From an uncultured Solobacterium sp. (GTDB lineage Bacteria > Bacillota_I > Bacilli_A > Erysipelotrichales > Erysipelotrichaceae), in NCBI GenBank assembly GCA_900552125.1, contig URYK01000010.1, forward strand, positions 1 through 64,000: a DNA stretch of 64,000 bases, given 5' to 3'. The position numbers and the translations under genes were made by a program. The notes beneath the pieces were generated by a model. It was not told where the DNA came from. It did no database searches and saw only the letters and a program-made list of their open reading frames with translations. The first letter of the stretch is position 1. Every line of letters begins with the position of its first letter. This document shows, piece after piece, positions 16,046 to 24,754 of this stretch.

Positions 16046-16076
16046 AGCCTTGCTTTTCAAAGTAGAAGGCTTTTTC
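16046..16076 (+). terminator. Orphan intrinsic terminator, possible small RNA end
   Basis: AGCCTT (16046-16051) pairs with AAGGCT (16066-16071), with CTTT/AAAG inside the loop and a T run after. No ORF lies between it and the previous terminator, so an sRNA of up to about 130 nt could end here. TATGATA/TATCATA (15936-15956) is a nearby palindrome. No convincing promoter was found. Confidence 0.4.
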
Positions 16077-16250
16077 TTTTATATAATAATTATTTCAGCA
16101 GACATAATGTAAATGTATTAGTTTTTTTATATGGTAGAATTGCCTTCATTTATGTAAAAAAGAAAAGGATTAAAAAACATTGAATATTTAGAATATGAAT
16201 TATTAAAAAGACAGAAAAATTAAAATATAAATTCCATCAATATATATCTA

Positions 16251-16283
16251 TGTGACCTCTGTGTTACGACTCTTTAATATACT
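16251..16283 (+). promoter_or_regulatory. SARP-type direct-repeat promoter of the first fibre operon
   Basis: TGTGACC (16251-16257) and TGTTACG (16262-16268) are offset by 11 bp, one helical turn. TATACT (16278-16283) follows the second repeat after 9 nt. The same repeats, offset and spacing recur at 22798-22830, with matching sequence (ATAAATTC...) upstream of both. Confidence 0.7.
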
Positions 16284-16328
16284 AAAACTGGATTAAAACA
16301 TATAGTATTGAATAAGAGGTGGAAAGCT

Positions 16329-16970
16329 ATGAAAAAGAAAGTAGGACTATTGACAGTCGCTTCGGGATTATTAGTTGTTTCTATCGTTGGCGGGTCACTT
16401 GCCTATTTCAGAGCAGATGGTGATGCAAGGAATACCATTAGTGCCGGAAATCTTGGTGTTGACTTAGTTGTTGAAGATAAAGACAATTCAATGGTTTACG
16501 AAGATAATGGATTTATTGTTGCTGGTGCTCTTCCTGGAGATACATATGATTACCCAGTACAGGCATACAACAGTGGCGATTTTGATTCTTATGTACGTAT
16601 TACTCTTACTAAATATTGGGAAGATCAAAATGGCGAGAAAAACTTTGATGCTGATTCATCACTAATAGAATTGATTAATTTAGATTCAGAAAACTGGATT
16701 GTTGATGATTCTGATGAAAATAATGAAGTTGTTTATTGTTACTATAAACATCCATTGTCAAGCAAAGAAGCTTCTAGTAATGTAATTGATCAGATTAAAG
16801 TAGGAAATATCGAAAGTAAAGATCAGAATCTGTATTCTAATCTACAAATAAAAGTAGATGTTGAAGTAGATGCTATTCAGAAAGCAGCTGCAGAAGATGC
16901 TATTCTTGCTGAATGGGGTCTAGATGTTTCATTTGATGAAGATGGAACTATGGTATCTGTAGAAGAGTAA
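16329..16970 (+). CDS. TasA/camelysin-family SipW-dependent secreted subunit
   Basis: ATG at 16329 with AGAGGTGG upstream; 213 aa. The N-terminus has the SipW-substrate signature: a long hydrophobic segment, then GGSLAYFRADGDARNTISAGN. The mature beta-sandwich contains a PGDTYDYPVQAYNSGDFDSYVRI stretch (residues about 72-94) typical of TasA/CalY proteins, which form extracellular fibres or surface layers. It is first in the operon, with two SipW genes in the locus. Exact assembly role is inferred. Confidence 0.82.
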   Translation: MKKKVGLLTVASGLLVVSIVGGSLAYFRADGDARNTISAGNLGVDLVVEDKDNSMVYEDNGFIVAGALPGDTYDYPVQAYNSGDFDSYVRITLTKYWEDQNGEKNFDADSSLIELINLDSENWIVDDSDENNEVVYCYYKHPLSSKEASSNVIDQIKVGNIESKDQNLYSNLQIKVDVEVDAIQKAAAEDAILAEWGLDVSFDEDGTMVSVEE

Positions 16971-16984
16971 AGGAAGTGAATGGT

Positions 16985-17725
16985 ATGAGAAAGAAAATGT
17001 TAATGACATTAGGATTATGTCTTATGTTTGCTGGAAGCATGAATACACTTTATGCTGCCGAAGAATCTCCGTTTATTTCCTTTGATGGTGATTCTCAGGA
17101 TTACTTCGAATTTTCTACAGACCAGAATGCTTTAACTGATAAATTTGAAGGTATGATGCCTGGAGAAAGCAGAAGCGAAGTATTTACACTAGTAAACAAT
17201 GATGAAAGAGAATTAAGCTTCTTCCTAAACACAGATGTATTAAAAGATTTAGGAGAAGATAATAAGGCAATTGGAGCTGTATACAATATTACCTTTAAAA
17301 GAGATGGAGAAGTGTTCTATGAAGGTACCGTTGGTGGTGAAAATGGTTCATTAGTTGATTTAAGTGGACAAAGTATGGGTGAATCCATGCTAATGGCTAC
17401 TTTAAATCAGAACGAAAGAACAGAAATTGAAATGACCATTGGTTTAGATGGTGATTCCATGGATAATGCTTATCAAAATGCGGCAGGACAATTACAGTTC
17501 GTATTCAGTGTTCAGCAAGATGATCCAGTTGTTCAAGAACCTATTATTGTAGAAAAAATAGTACAGCTACCTGGAAAAGAAATTGAACGAGTAGTAGAAG
17601 GAGTTAACACTGGTAATTACACAGTATTAGCACCATATGCAATCGCAATTGTAGTTGCTGCTGGTTTAATTATAATCGTAATGAAAAAACGTAAAGACGA
17701 CAAAAAGGAGGAAATGGGATCATGA
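16985..17725 (+). CDS. Secreted beta-sandwich protein with C-terminal membrane anchor
   Basis: 246 aa, ATG at 16985 with AAAGGAAG upstream. It has an ordinary signal peptide ending YAAEE and an extracellular domain with TasA-like wording (MMPGESRSEVFTLVNND). The C-terminus has a hydrophobic helix and KKRKDDKKEE. A VNTGN just before the helix loosely resembles a sorting motif, but LPxTG is absent, so a plain membrane anchor is more likely. It may be the cell-surface base or anchor of the fibre. It overlaps the next gene by 4 nt. Confidence 0.72.
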   Translation: MRKKMLMTLGLCLMFAGSMNTLYAAEESPFISFDGDSQDYFEFSTDQNALTDKFEGMMPGESRSEVFTLVNNDERELSFFLNTDVLKDLGEDNKAIGAVYNITFKRDGEVFYEGTVGGENGSLVDLSGQSMGESMLMATLNQNERTEIEMTIGLDGDSMDNAYQNAAGQLQFVFSVQQDDPVVQEPIIVEKIVQLPGKEIERVVEGVNTGNYTVLAPYAIAIVVAAGLIIIVMKKRKDDKKEEMGS

Positions 17726-18648
17726 GAAAAGTATTAAAAAGCATCACTGCTGTCTTGGTATTTCTTGCTTTAGTGATTCCATCTAGTATTACAAATATCT
17801 CCGCAGCAAATAGAACTTATGAAGTCACATTCAAATCAGGATCACAAGGTGTGTTCGATGTATCAGATTTAGGACCAAATGCTACCTATAATGAGAAACA
17901 CACAAGTGTAACTTATGAAGTAGAAGCTGGTGGAATATTCCCAGATGTTCCTGAATTAATTATTAATGAAGGATATCGTAACAATGAATGGAGTAAAGAA
18001 CTTCCAGCAGTAAATAGTACAGTTGAAGAAAAACAAGTTTATGTCGCAAAATATACAAAACTTGTAAATGCTGTAGAATTTACAGTACGTTATGTAGATG
18101 CAAATGGTGTAGATTTAGAAACACCAATGATTTATACAACAGACTTAGGTACAGAAGAAGTAGTCAGAGCAAAAACAATTGATGGTTATACACCAGATGC
18201 TCTACAGAAAAGATTAACTGTATCTAGAGAAGAAGTTGAAATTCAATTCGTATATACACCAACAGAAGTTGCAGAACCACCTGTACAAGAACAAATCGTT
18301 TATGTAGAAGGTGAACCAGTATACGTAGATGTAGTACAAGAAGGAACAGGAACTGCTCCTGGTACAGCACCTGGAACAACAACACCTGCTGGTGGAGATG
18401 CCGGTGATGCAGGTGATGCTGGAGACACTGGTGATACACCGACAGAAGATGTAGAAGATCCAGACACTCCACAAGCTGGAGATAATACAGAAGATGTAGA
18501 AGATCCAGACACTCCACAATCTGATGGAGATAAAGACAGCACAAATAACAATGCGTTATATGTTGCTGGTGGAATCGGAATCGTTGCCATTATTGCTTTA
18601 ATTGCTTATATGTTAAGCAAAAAGAAAAAGCAAGAAGCAAAGGATTAA
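17722..18648 (+). CDS. Membrane-anchored MucBP-like surface protein
   Basis: 308 aa with a signal peptide (cleavage near ISAANR). Residues about 115-180 resemble a MucBP repeat (FTVRYVDANGVDLE...). A low-complexity Gly/Ala/Asp/Pro stalk follows, with EDVEDPDTPQ twice. The C-terminus is a hydrophobic helix plus KKKKQEAKD. There is no sorting motif. It may bind mucin or polysaccharide, or space the assembly from the wall. It is coupled to the previous gene by a 4-nt overlap. Confidence 0.75.
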   Translation: MRKVLKSITAVLVFLALVIPSSITNISAANRTYEVTFKSGSQGVFDVSDLGPNATYNEKHTSVTYEVEAGGIFPDVPELIINEGYRNNEWSKELPAVNSTVEEKQVYVAKYTKLVNAVEFTVRYVDANGVDLETPMIYTTDLGTEEVVRAKTIDGYTPDALQKRLTVSREEVEIQFVYTPTEVAEPPVQEQIVYVEGEPVYVDVVQEGTGTAPGTAPGTTTPAGGDAGDAGDAGDTGDTPTEDVEDPDTPQAGDNTEDVEDPDTPQSDGDKDSTNNNALYVAGGIGIVAIIALIAYMLSKKKKQEAKD

Positions 18649-18672
18649 GACCAAGATAGGAGGAAAGACATC

Positions 18673-21612
18673 ATGAAAAAAGGATTACTAAAAAAAATCA
18701 CAGCATGTGTTCTTGCTGTAGTCATGGTTGGAACTTTGGCTTCTAGCAATGGTATTGTAAAAGGTGAAAACACTACTGGAACTACAGAACCTCCAGTAGA
18801 GGAAAATGAAAATATTAATCTAAGTAAAACAGCAGAATGGAATGATACAACACAAGAAGCTACAATTAAAATAGAATCTTATACAACAGGTTCTGTAACA
18901 ACTAGTACTGTACCATCAGATATTGTATTAGTATTAGATACATCAGGAAGTATGAAAGATGGTATAAGTTCTGAAGGAAAATACGAGTCATATAAAGAAA
19001 GAATATCACAAGCCTATAAACGTGATATATTTGTAGAGTTAAATGGAGAATATATTCCAGTTGATATCACAAGAGAATGGGTATCTACTGGTTTTAGAGG
19101 TCATTTTGTTTATACAATGTCATATACATACAATGGTCAAGTTACCAATATCTGCGAAGATGTATCTGGTGATACAAGATTAAGTGAATATTCAAATTAT
19201 AGATTTTGTGTTTATACAACAACTACTATATCTAGAATGGAAGCTTTACAAAATGCTGTGAATGCATTTATTGATCAAGTAAATACTCAGAATAATTCCA
19301 TACAGAACGAGTCAGATAAAAATAGATTATCAATTATAAGATTTTCTGATTCAGCTACTAAGGTTGGACGATTTAATGAGAATTTAAACTATGGAAATTT
19401 AACTATAGTAAATAATACTACTGCTCAGTTATTTAAAAGCGCAGTTAATGGATTAAATGCAGAGGGTGGAACTCATCCTGAAGATGGGTTAAACTTAGCA
19501 AATGATGTATTAGGAAATCAAAATACAGAGAGAAATCAAGTAGTAATCATGTTTACGGATGGAGGACCAGGTGGAACCACAGCTGACCCTTTTGATGACG
19601 ATGTTGCTATAGATACTATAGAAAATTCTAAAGTATTAAAGGATAAAGGAGTTACAGTATATTCCGTAGGAGTTTTTGATGGAGCAAACACTAGTGATGT
19701 TACTGAAAATACTGATGAAATGAATCGTTATATGCATGGTGTTTCTAGTAACTATCCCGTTGCAACTGGACATAGATATGGAGTAGATGGAAATTTTTAT
19801 TGGGAAAAAGGTCATTTAAATCAAGGCTCTAATCAAGGGTATTATTTAGCTGCTGGTAATGCTGATGAGCTTAAAGAAATTTTTGATAAAATTAACGACG
19901 ATATAAATGCTGGTAGCTCTTTAGACGAAACTTCATATGTTTCAGATGTTATTTCTGATACTTTTGTATTTCCTGAAAATGTTAATTCAGTAAAAGCATA
20001 TAGTGTACCTTATCTTGGTGATGGTAAATTTAGTACAAACCAAGCTGAATATACTCCAATATCATCTGAAAATATTATTCTGGATTCTGTAAACAGAGAA
20101 ATTCAAGTTAAAGGATTTGATTATAGTAAAGAATATCTATTAGAAGCAAATCAAAATAATGGAGTAGCTAAAGGAAGAAAGCTTGTTATTGAAATTAAAT
20201 TAAAACCTACTGAAGGATTCATTGGTGGTAATCAGATATTGACGAATGATGAATGTTCAGTAAAAGATTCTGAAGGAAATCCTCATAGAACAACTGATGT
20301 AAATACTATCGATATTCCATTGATGTTTGACTTTGATGAGAAAGATGCTGTTATTTATGTTGGAAGCGATTGGGATGATGTACAACGTTTCTTAAATGTA
20401 AATAAAGTAGATGGAAAAGATGTAATTACTTATAAAAATAAAAGAAATAATGATGGAAGAGATCAGAATTACAACATTAATGGAATAAATAATGAGTTTG
20501 TAGATATTACTTATACAATACAAACTCCTAGTGAAGAAAATCCTGATGAATTAGTTACAGTTGGTAAATACATTGTAGATGCTGGCAAAACAATTGGAAG
20601 ATGGGAAACTAATAATCTAGAAATAAACTCTGAGAAACTTAGAGACTGCAAAAACTTTGTTATATCAGTAAATGTAAGTCCAATTAAACAAAAATCTCTT
20701 GAAAATGAAACACCAATATATGCAGAGACTATTAATATTAATAATAGAAAATCTACTCTTCACATTATGAATCCTGTAGTTACATTGACTGATGAAGAAA
20801 TTTTCTTAGGTCAAACCAGTAATTTAAATAATAGAGTTAGCCTTGGAAATAACTGGGAACATGATTCAACAGCAGAAGATGAATTACCTTCAAATTATAA
20901 AATTGAAGGAACAAATAAGTTGACTTATGAATATAGTAGAGATTCAGGTTCAGCAGATTTAGATAATGAAGAAACTGATGATGATTATACACCAACGAAG
21001 GCAGAGGATGCTACGTTCCATGTTACAGTTAAAAATGGAGAAGAACTTATTACTGATGCAACAAAATTCAATTCAGGTTCTTCTGAAATAAAAGGTGACA
21101 ATTGTGAATATAAAAATCATTTCACAGTATACGTGAATGCTGGTACTATTGAAATCTTTAAAGAATTAAATCTTAATGAGATGAAAGTTGATGAAACTGA
21201 TGGTGATCCAATCTTCACATATAAAATTGAACGTGAAACTAGCTCAGGAAACTATGAAACTGTAGGTTATGAATATGTTAAACTTACAAAAGAAGGAGAT
21301 ACATGGGTACAAACAAGAGAGGCTACATTTGGTAATCTTCCTGAAGGAAATTATGTAGTAACTGAAGAAACTCCATTAAGATATGAATTCATGAATGGAC
21401 ACTGGAACTATCAAGGTAATAGTAGTACTCAACCTATTAATGATGCGATTGCTAAATTCTCTATAAGTGATAAGAATTCACATGTAGAACTTCATTATAC
21501 TAATAAAGTAAAATCTGATGATTTTGATTCAGATAATGGTATACTAATTAATAAATTCGTTATTGGTGATAACGGAAATCTAGTTGTTGAAAAAGATAAA
21601 TTAGATAAATAG
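18673..21612 (+). CDS. Large von Willebrand factor A surface protein (979 aa)
   Basis: A signal peptide (LASSNGIVKG) is followed by a vWA domain (about residues 80-430) with an intact MIDAS: DTSGSM, a Thr in GGTHPEDG, and FTDGGPGG. C-terminal beta domains include a SpaA/Cna-B-like segment (TIEIFKELNLNEM...). There is no LPxTG and no C-terminal membrane helix, so it must be held by other subunits. In pili and fibres vWA proteins are usually tip adhesins; that role is inferred. AGGAGG precedes the ATG. Confidence 0.83.
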   Translation: MKKGLLKKITACVLAVVMVGTLASSNGIVKGENTTGTTEPPVEENENINLSKTAEWNDTTQEATIKIESYTTGSVTTSTVPSDIVLVLDTSGSMKDGISSEGKYESYKERISQAYKRDIFVELNGEYIPVDITREWVSTGFRGHFVYTMSYTYNGQVTNICEDVSGDTRLSEYSNYRFCVYTTTTISRMEALQNAVNAFIDQVNTQNNSIQNESDKNRLSIIRFSDSATKVGRFNENLNYGNLTIVNNTTAQLFKSAVNGLNAEGGTHPEDGLNLANDVLGNQNTERNQVVIMFTDGGPGGTTADPFDDDVAIDTIENSKVLKDKGVTVYSVGVFDGANTSDVTENTDEMNRYMHGVSSNYPVATGHRYGVDGNFYWEKGHLNQGSNQGYYLAAGNADELKEIFDKINDDINAGSSLDETSYVSDVISDTFVFPENVNSVKAYSVPYLGDGKFSTNQAEYTPISSENIILDSVNREIQVKGFDYSKEYLLEANQNNGVAKGRKLVIEIKLKPTEGFIGGNQILTNDECSVKDSEGNPHRTTDVNTIDIPLMFDFDEKDAVIYVGSDWDDVQRFLNVNKVDGKDVITYKNKRNNDGRDQNYNINGINNEFVDITYTIQTPSEENPDELVTVGKYIVDAGKTIGRWETNNLEINSEKLRDCKNFVISVNVSPIKQKSLENETPIYAETININNRKSTLHIMNPVVTLTDEEIFLGQTSNLNNRVSLGNNWEHDSTAEDELPSNYKIEGTNKLTYEYSRDSGSADLDNEETDDDYTPTKAEDATFHVTVKNGEELITDATKFNSGSSEIKGDNCEYKNHFTVYVNAGTIEIFKELNLNEMKVDETDGDPIFTYKIERETSSGNYETVGYEYVKLTKEGDTWVQTREATFGNLPEGNYVVTEETPLRYEFMNGHWNYQGNSSTQPINDAIAKFSISDKNSHVELHYTNKVKSDDFDSDNGILINKFVIGDNGNLVVEKDKLDK

Positions 21613-21628
21613 GAAGGAGTAATGATAT

Positions 21629-22207
21629 ATGAAGTTTAGTAAAAAAATAAAAAATAAGACAGTAATAGTATCATTACTTCTTATTGCAATTGTCGTTAGT
21701 GGAATCACGTTAGCTATTTTGTTGGATACACCTTATGGGTTAACAAATACATTTGAGTTAGGTGATGTAACTACAGATATAGAAGAACCAGATATAACTT
21801 ATGATGAAAACATTAATAAATCGCCTTATATTAAAAATAATGGAAAAAGTGCTGCTTTAGTTCGTGCAAAAGTTACAATTTCTCCAAAAGAATTAGAGGA
21901 AAGATTTAATTTAACAATAAACTATAAAACGGATAAATGGAAATATTATAATGGATATTATTATTATATGGATGTATTACAACCTAATAATAGTACTGAG
22001 CCATTGTTTGAGGAAGTTAATGGTACTGACATAGTTATAACTGATGATAGTGGTAATAAGGTAATTAATCCAGGTTTAGAAGGATTAGAAATTACTATTT
22101 ATCATGAATCTGTTCAAGCAGAATTTGAAGATAAAAAACCAAATACAGGTGATCCAACTAACAGTGATGTACAATATATTTGGGAAGCTTATGAAAATGC
22201 AAAATAA
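21629..22207 (+). CDS. TasA/camelysin-like subunit (192 aa)
   Basis: Hydrophobic N-terminus ending in ITLAILLDTPYGLTNTFELGDV, a SipW-type signal with a variant cleavage region. The mature part is a small acidic beta-rich domain with a Tyr-rich loop (YYNGYYYYMD). GGAAGGAG precedes the ATG. It follows the vWA gene by 16 nt and precedes a SipW gene behind a hairpin. It may be the adaptor that links the vWA protein to the fibre. Confidence 0.75.
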   Translation: MKFSKKIKNKTVIVSLLLIAIVVSGITLAILLDTPYGLTNTFELGDVTTDIEEPDITYDENINKSPYIKNNGKSAALVRAKVTISPKELEERFNLTINYKTDKWKYYNGYYYYMDVLQPNNSTEPLFEEVNGTDIVITDDSGNKVINPGLEGLEITIYHESVQAEFEDKKPNTGDPTNSDVQYIWEAYENAK

Positions 22208-22213
22208 ATAATT

Positions 22214-22244
22214 GATAAGGAGATCTTTTGATCTCCTATCATTT
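22214..22244 (+). terminator. Attenuating hairpin before the first SipW gene
   Basis: GATAAGGAGATC (22214-22225), loop TTTT, GATCTCCTATC (22230-22240), one bulged A, then ATTTT. The weak T tract suggests partial termination, lowering SipW relative to the structural subunits. Confidence 0.6.
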
Positions 22245-22261
22245 TATAAAGGAGTAAAAAT

Positions 22262-22759
22262 ATGTTAAAGAAAGTATGCAATATTTTAATTGGAATTATA
22301 TTAATTATTCTTATAGCATTAGCTGGTTTATTATTTGTACCTAAAATAATGGGATATGATATGTTTGCAGTTATTAGTGGAAGTATGGAGCCTAATATTA
22401 GTGTAGGATCTATTGTCTATACAAAACCAGTAGAATTTAATGAATTGAATGTTGATGATGTTATTGGATATAAATTATCTGAAGATACTATGGTAACTCA
22501 TAGAATAGTATCTATTGATGACAAAAATAAAACAGTAACTACAAAGGGAGATGCCAACGAAGTAGAAGATGCAAGTCCAGTAAGTGAAGATAATATAGTA
22601 GGAAAAGTAAATTTTAATATACCGTTATTAGGCTATATAAGTTTATATGCTAAAACTCCACTGGGAATTGCTGTTATATGTGGTATTGTTGCAATATTAA
22701 TAATATTAAATTTCTTGCCTGAAATATTAGAAAAAGAAGAAAGTAAAAATAAAAACTAA
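22262..22759 (+). CDS. sipW: SipW-type signal peptidase I
   Basis: 165 aa with membrane helices at both ends. Catalytic Ser41 lies in SGSMEP, and His80 in VTHRIV replaces the Lys of the usual bacterial enzymes, which defines the ER/SipW-type Ser-His class. It should process the TasA-like precursors of this locus. AAAGGAG precedes the ATG. A second SipW gene lies 1.5 kb downstream; the two differ enough to suggest separate substrates. Confidence 0.9.
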   Translation: MLKKVCNILIGIILIILIALAGLLFVPKIMGYDMFAVISGSMEPNISVGSIVYTKPVEFNELNVDDVIGYKLSEDTMVTHRIVSIDDKNKTVTTKGDANEVEDASPVSEDNIVGKVNFNIPLLGYISLYAKTPLGIAVICGIVAILIILNFLPEILEKEESKNKN

Positions 22760-22797
22760 TGAAAATTTAAAGATAAATTCTATATAAATTATATGCA

Positions 22798-22830
22798 TGT
22801 GACCCCCTTGTTACTGATTAAAATTATAAT
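22798..22830 (+). promoter_or_regulatory. SARP-type direct-repeat promoter of the second fibre operon
   Basis: TGTGACC (22798-22804) and TGTTACT (22809-22815) are offset by 11 bp. TATAAT (22825-22830) follows after 9 nt. Layout is identical to 16251-16283. Confidence 0.7.
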
Positions 22831-22872
22831 TTAAGTGTAAAATAATTCTAAACATATTTAGGAGGAAAGATT

Positions 22873-23526
22873 ATGAAAAAGAAACAATTATTTACGATGG
22901 TAGGAAGTTTAGCTCTAGTTGGAGCAATTGGGGCAGGAGCAACTCTTGCATATTTATCTGATACTGAAGGGCAATTAACTAATACCTTCACTATGGGAGA
23001 ATCTATTAATATCTTTTTAGATGAAAAAAATAACGATTCTACTAATGATGATAAACGTGTTGAAAATGGTAATGATTATGTTGATGTATTACCAGGTGTT
23101 CCTGTATTTAAAGATCCTACTGTTACAGTAGAACGTGTAGGAGAAGAAGATGTAGTTACAGAACAATATGTATTTATGTCTGTTAAAAAAGGTACTAATG
23201 TAACTTTAGATATAGATACTAATAACTGGAAACAAATCACAGAAAATGTTGATGGTGTAGATGTTTATTACTATGTAACTAGTGTTACTGGTACTACTAA
23301 TGATCTAAAAGATCCAGATGCTGAAACTACCGAAGGATACAATGCAGGTATTCAGTTACCACCATTATTTAGTCATGTAACTGTTGATGCAGATGTACAA
23401 GCAAATACAAAAATAGATAATGTATTAGTAAAAGCAGCATCAGTACAGAAAGGTAATTTCACATCTGCTCAAGATGCATATGATAGTGTTACTGCAATTT
23501 CACAACATTTGACAACATTTCAATAG
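22873..23526 (+). CDS. TasA/camelysin-family secreted subunit (217 aa)
   Basis: A classical SipW-type signal: LALVGAIGAGATLAYLSDTEGQLTNTF. The mature domain has the LPGVPVFKDPTVTV strand near residue 77, seen in camelysin/TasA members. AGGAGGAAAG is the ribosome site. It is first gene after the second direct-repeat promoter and close kin of the next gene in the signal region, so the two probably co-assemble. Confidence 0.85.
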   Translation: MKKKQLFTMVGSLALVGAIGAGATLAYLSDTEGQLTNTFTMGESINIFLDEKNNDSTNDDKRVENGNDYVDVLPGVPVFKDPTVTVERVGEEDVVTEQYVFMSVKKGTNVTLDIDTNNWKQITENVDGVDVYYYVTSVTGTTNDLKDPDAETTEGYNAGIQLPPLFSHVTVDADVQANTKIDNVLVKAASVQKGNFTSAQDAYDSVTAISQHLTTFQ

Positions 23527-23540
23527 AAAGAGGGATTTAA

Positions 23541-24152
23541 ATGAATAAGAAAAAATTATATACTTTAGTAGGTAGTTTAGCACTTGTAGGTGCTATTGGT
23601 GTTGGAGCAACTTTAGCATATTTCACAGATAATGATGTGGCAAGAAACGTTGTTACAATGGGTCATGTAGACATTGATTTAGATGAACCAAACTATGCAC
23701 CTGGCGATGATAACGTAATGGAGGATTTAGTTCCAGGCGAAACAATTACAAAAGACCCTACAATTACAGTTGCTGAAGATTCTCAGCCTGCATTCATCAG
23801 AGCAAAAATTGAGTTTTTAATGGATGGAGCTCCTATGGAAGCTAAATATGCTTCTGAATTAGAAGGTCAATTAACTTTAGAAGGAACTAAATTAGTTGAA
23901 GATACTTCTTGGAAAAAAGGTGAGGGAAATTATTATTATTTCCAATATGAAGTTGATCCAGGTGAAAAAATAGTTCTTTTTGATGAAGTAACTATTCCTT
24001 CAAATTGGGGAAATGATGTAGCCGATTCAGAAATACAAATTATTATCTCAGCTGAAGCTATTCAGTCTGAAAATTTTGAACCTTATGTAGAAGGTGGACA
24101 AATTCTTGGATGGAATGGAGTAACTGTTGATACTTATAATCCAGGTAACTAA
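23541..24152 (+). CDS. TasA/camelysin-family secreted subunit (203 aa)
   Basis: Signal LALVGAIGVGATLAYFTDNDVARNVVTMG is close to that of the preceding protein and to known SipW substrates. The LVPGETITKDPTITV strand and the PAFIRAKIEF segment are typical of the TasA/CalY beta-sandwich. It is probably a main fibre subunit, as it is followed by a terminator that would favour the structural genes over SipW. Confidence 0.87.
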   Translation: MNKKKLYTLVGSLALVGAIGVGATLAYFTDNDVARNVVTMGHVDIDLDEPNYAPGDDNVMEDLVPGETITKDPTITVAEDSQPAFIRAKIEFLMDGAPMEAKYASELEGQLTLEGTKLVEDTSWKKGEGNYYYFQYEVDPGEKIVLFDEVTIPSNWGNDVADSEIQIIISAEAIQSENFEPYVEGGQILGWNGVTVDTYNPGN

Positions 24153-24163
24153 TATGTTATAAT

Positions 24164-24192
24164 AAAGTCAATTCTTAAGGAATTGACTTTTT
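24164..24192 (+). terminator. Terminator between the fibre subunit and the second SipW gene
   Basis: AAAGTCAATTC (24164-24174), a 5-nt loop, GAATTGACTTT (24180-24190), then T residues. Second case in this locus of a hairpin placed just before a SipW gene. Confidence 0.8.
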
Positions 24193-24211
24193 AAATAGAT
24201 AGGTGATAGAT

Positions 24212-24727
24212 ATGAAGAATAAGAAATTATTGGCTAAAGTATTGAATGGAGTTGGTTTAGTAATAGTTATCGTTGTTTTAGGATTGTTGTTACCATTGAC
24301 AGTACCTAAAGTATTTGGGTATGAAATATATGGAATATTAAGTAATAGTATGGAGCCTGAGATTAAAACAGGTAGTATTGTATTTGTTAAAGAAGTAAAT
24401 TCTGATATAATACAGATAGGCGATATTATTACATATAAGATGGGTGCTGATTCTGATGTTGTTGCTACTCATCGTGTAGTAGAGATTGATGGTGAGAATG
24501 AAGAGTTTATTACAAAGGGAGATCATAATCAGACTATTGATGCTAGTCCTATTTCTTATGATCGTTTGTTAGGTAGGGTAGAAGGCAGTATTCCATATTG
24601 GGGAGCAATTTCTTTATTTATACATTCTTCTACTGGTCTTGCTTGTATTATTATTGGATTCTCTATTTCAATCTTTTGTTGGATATTCGCTGATTCTATT
24701 CAAAGAAAGTTGAAAAAAGAGAAATAG
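24212..24727 (+). CDS. sipW: SipW-type signal peptidase I (second copy)
   Basis: 171 aa from ATG 24212 (AGGTGAT upstream; the in-frame GTG at 24203 overlaps the SD). Catalytic Ser46 lies in SNSMEP and His87 in ATHRVV, again the Ser-His class. Hydrophobic helices flank the domain. It sits downstream of two TasA-like genes and 28 nt before the regulator gene. Confidence 0.9.
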   Translation: MKNKKLLAKVLNGVGLVIVIVVLGLLLPLTVPKVFGYEIYGILSNSMEPEIKTGSIVFVKEVNSDIIQIGDIITYKMGADSDVVATHRVVEIDGENEEFITKGDHNQTIDASPISYDRLLGRVEGSIPYWGAISLFIHSSTGLACIIIGFSISIFCWIFADSIQRKLKKEK

Positions 24728-24754
24728 CAAGTAAGTTTAAAGGGGTGTGCATCG

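Noticed and set aside
17600..17725. VNTGN in the 16985 protein as a sortase motif
   Set aside because: It differs from LPxTG-type motifs at key positions and no sortase gene is in the window; a membrane anchor is simpler.
18214..18590. Long minus-strand frames opposite the MucBP-like gene
   Set aside because: They mirror low-complexity coding sequence, lack ribosome sites and overlap a clear plus-strand gene.
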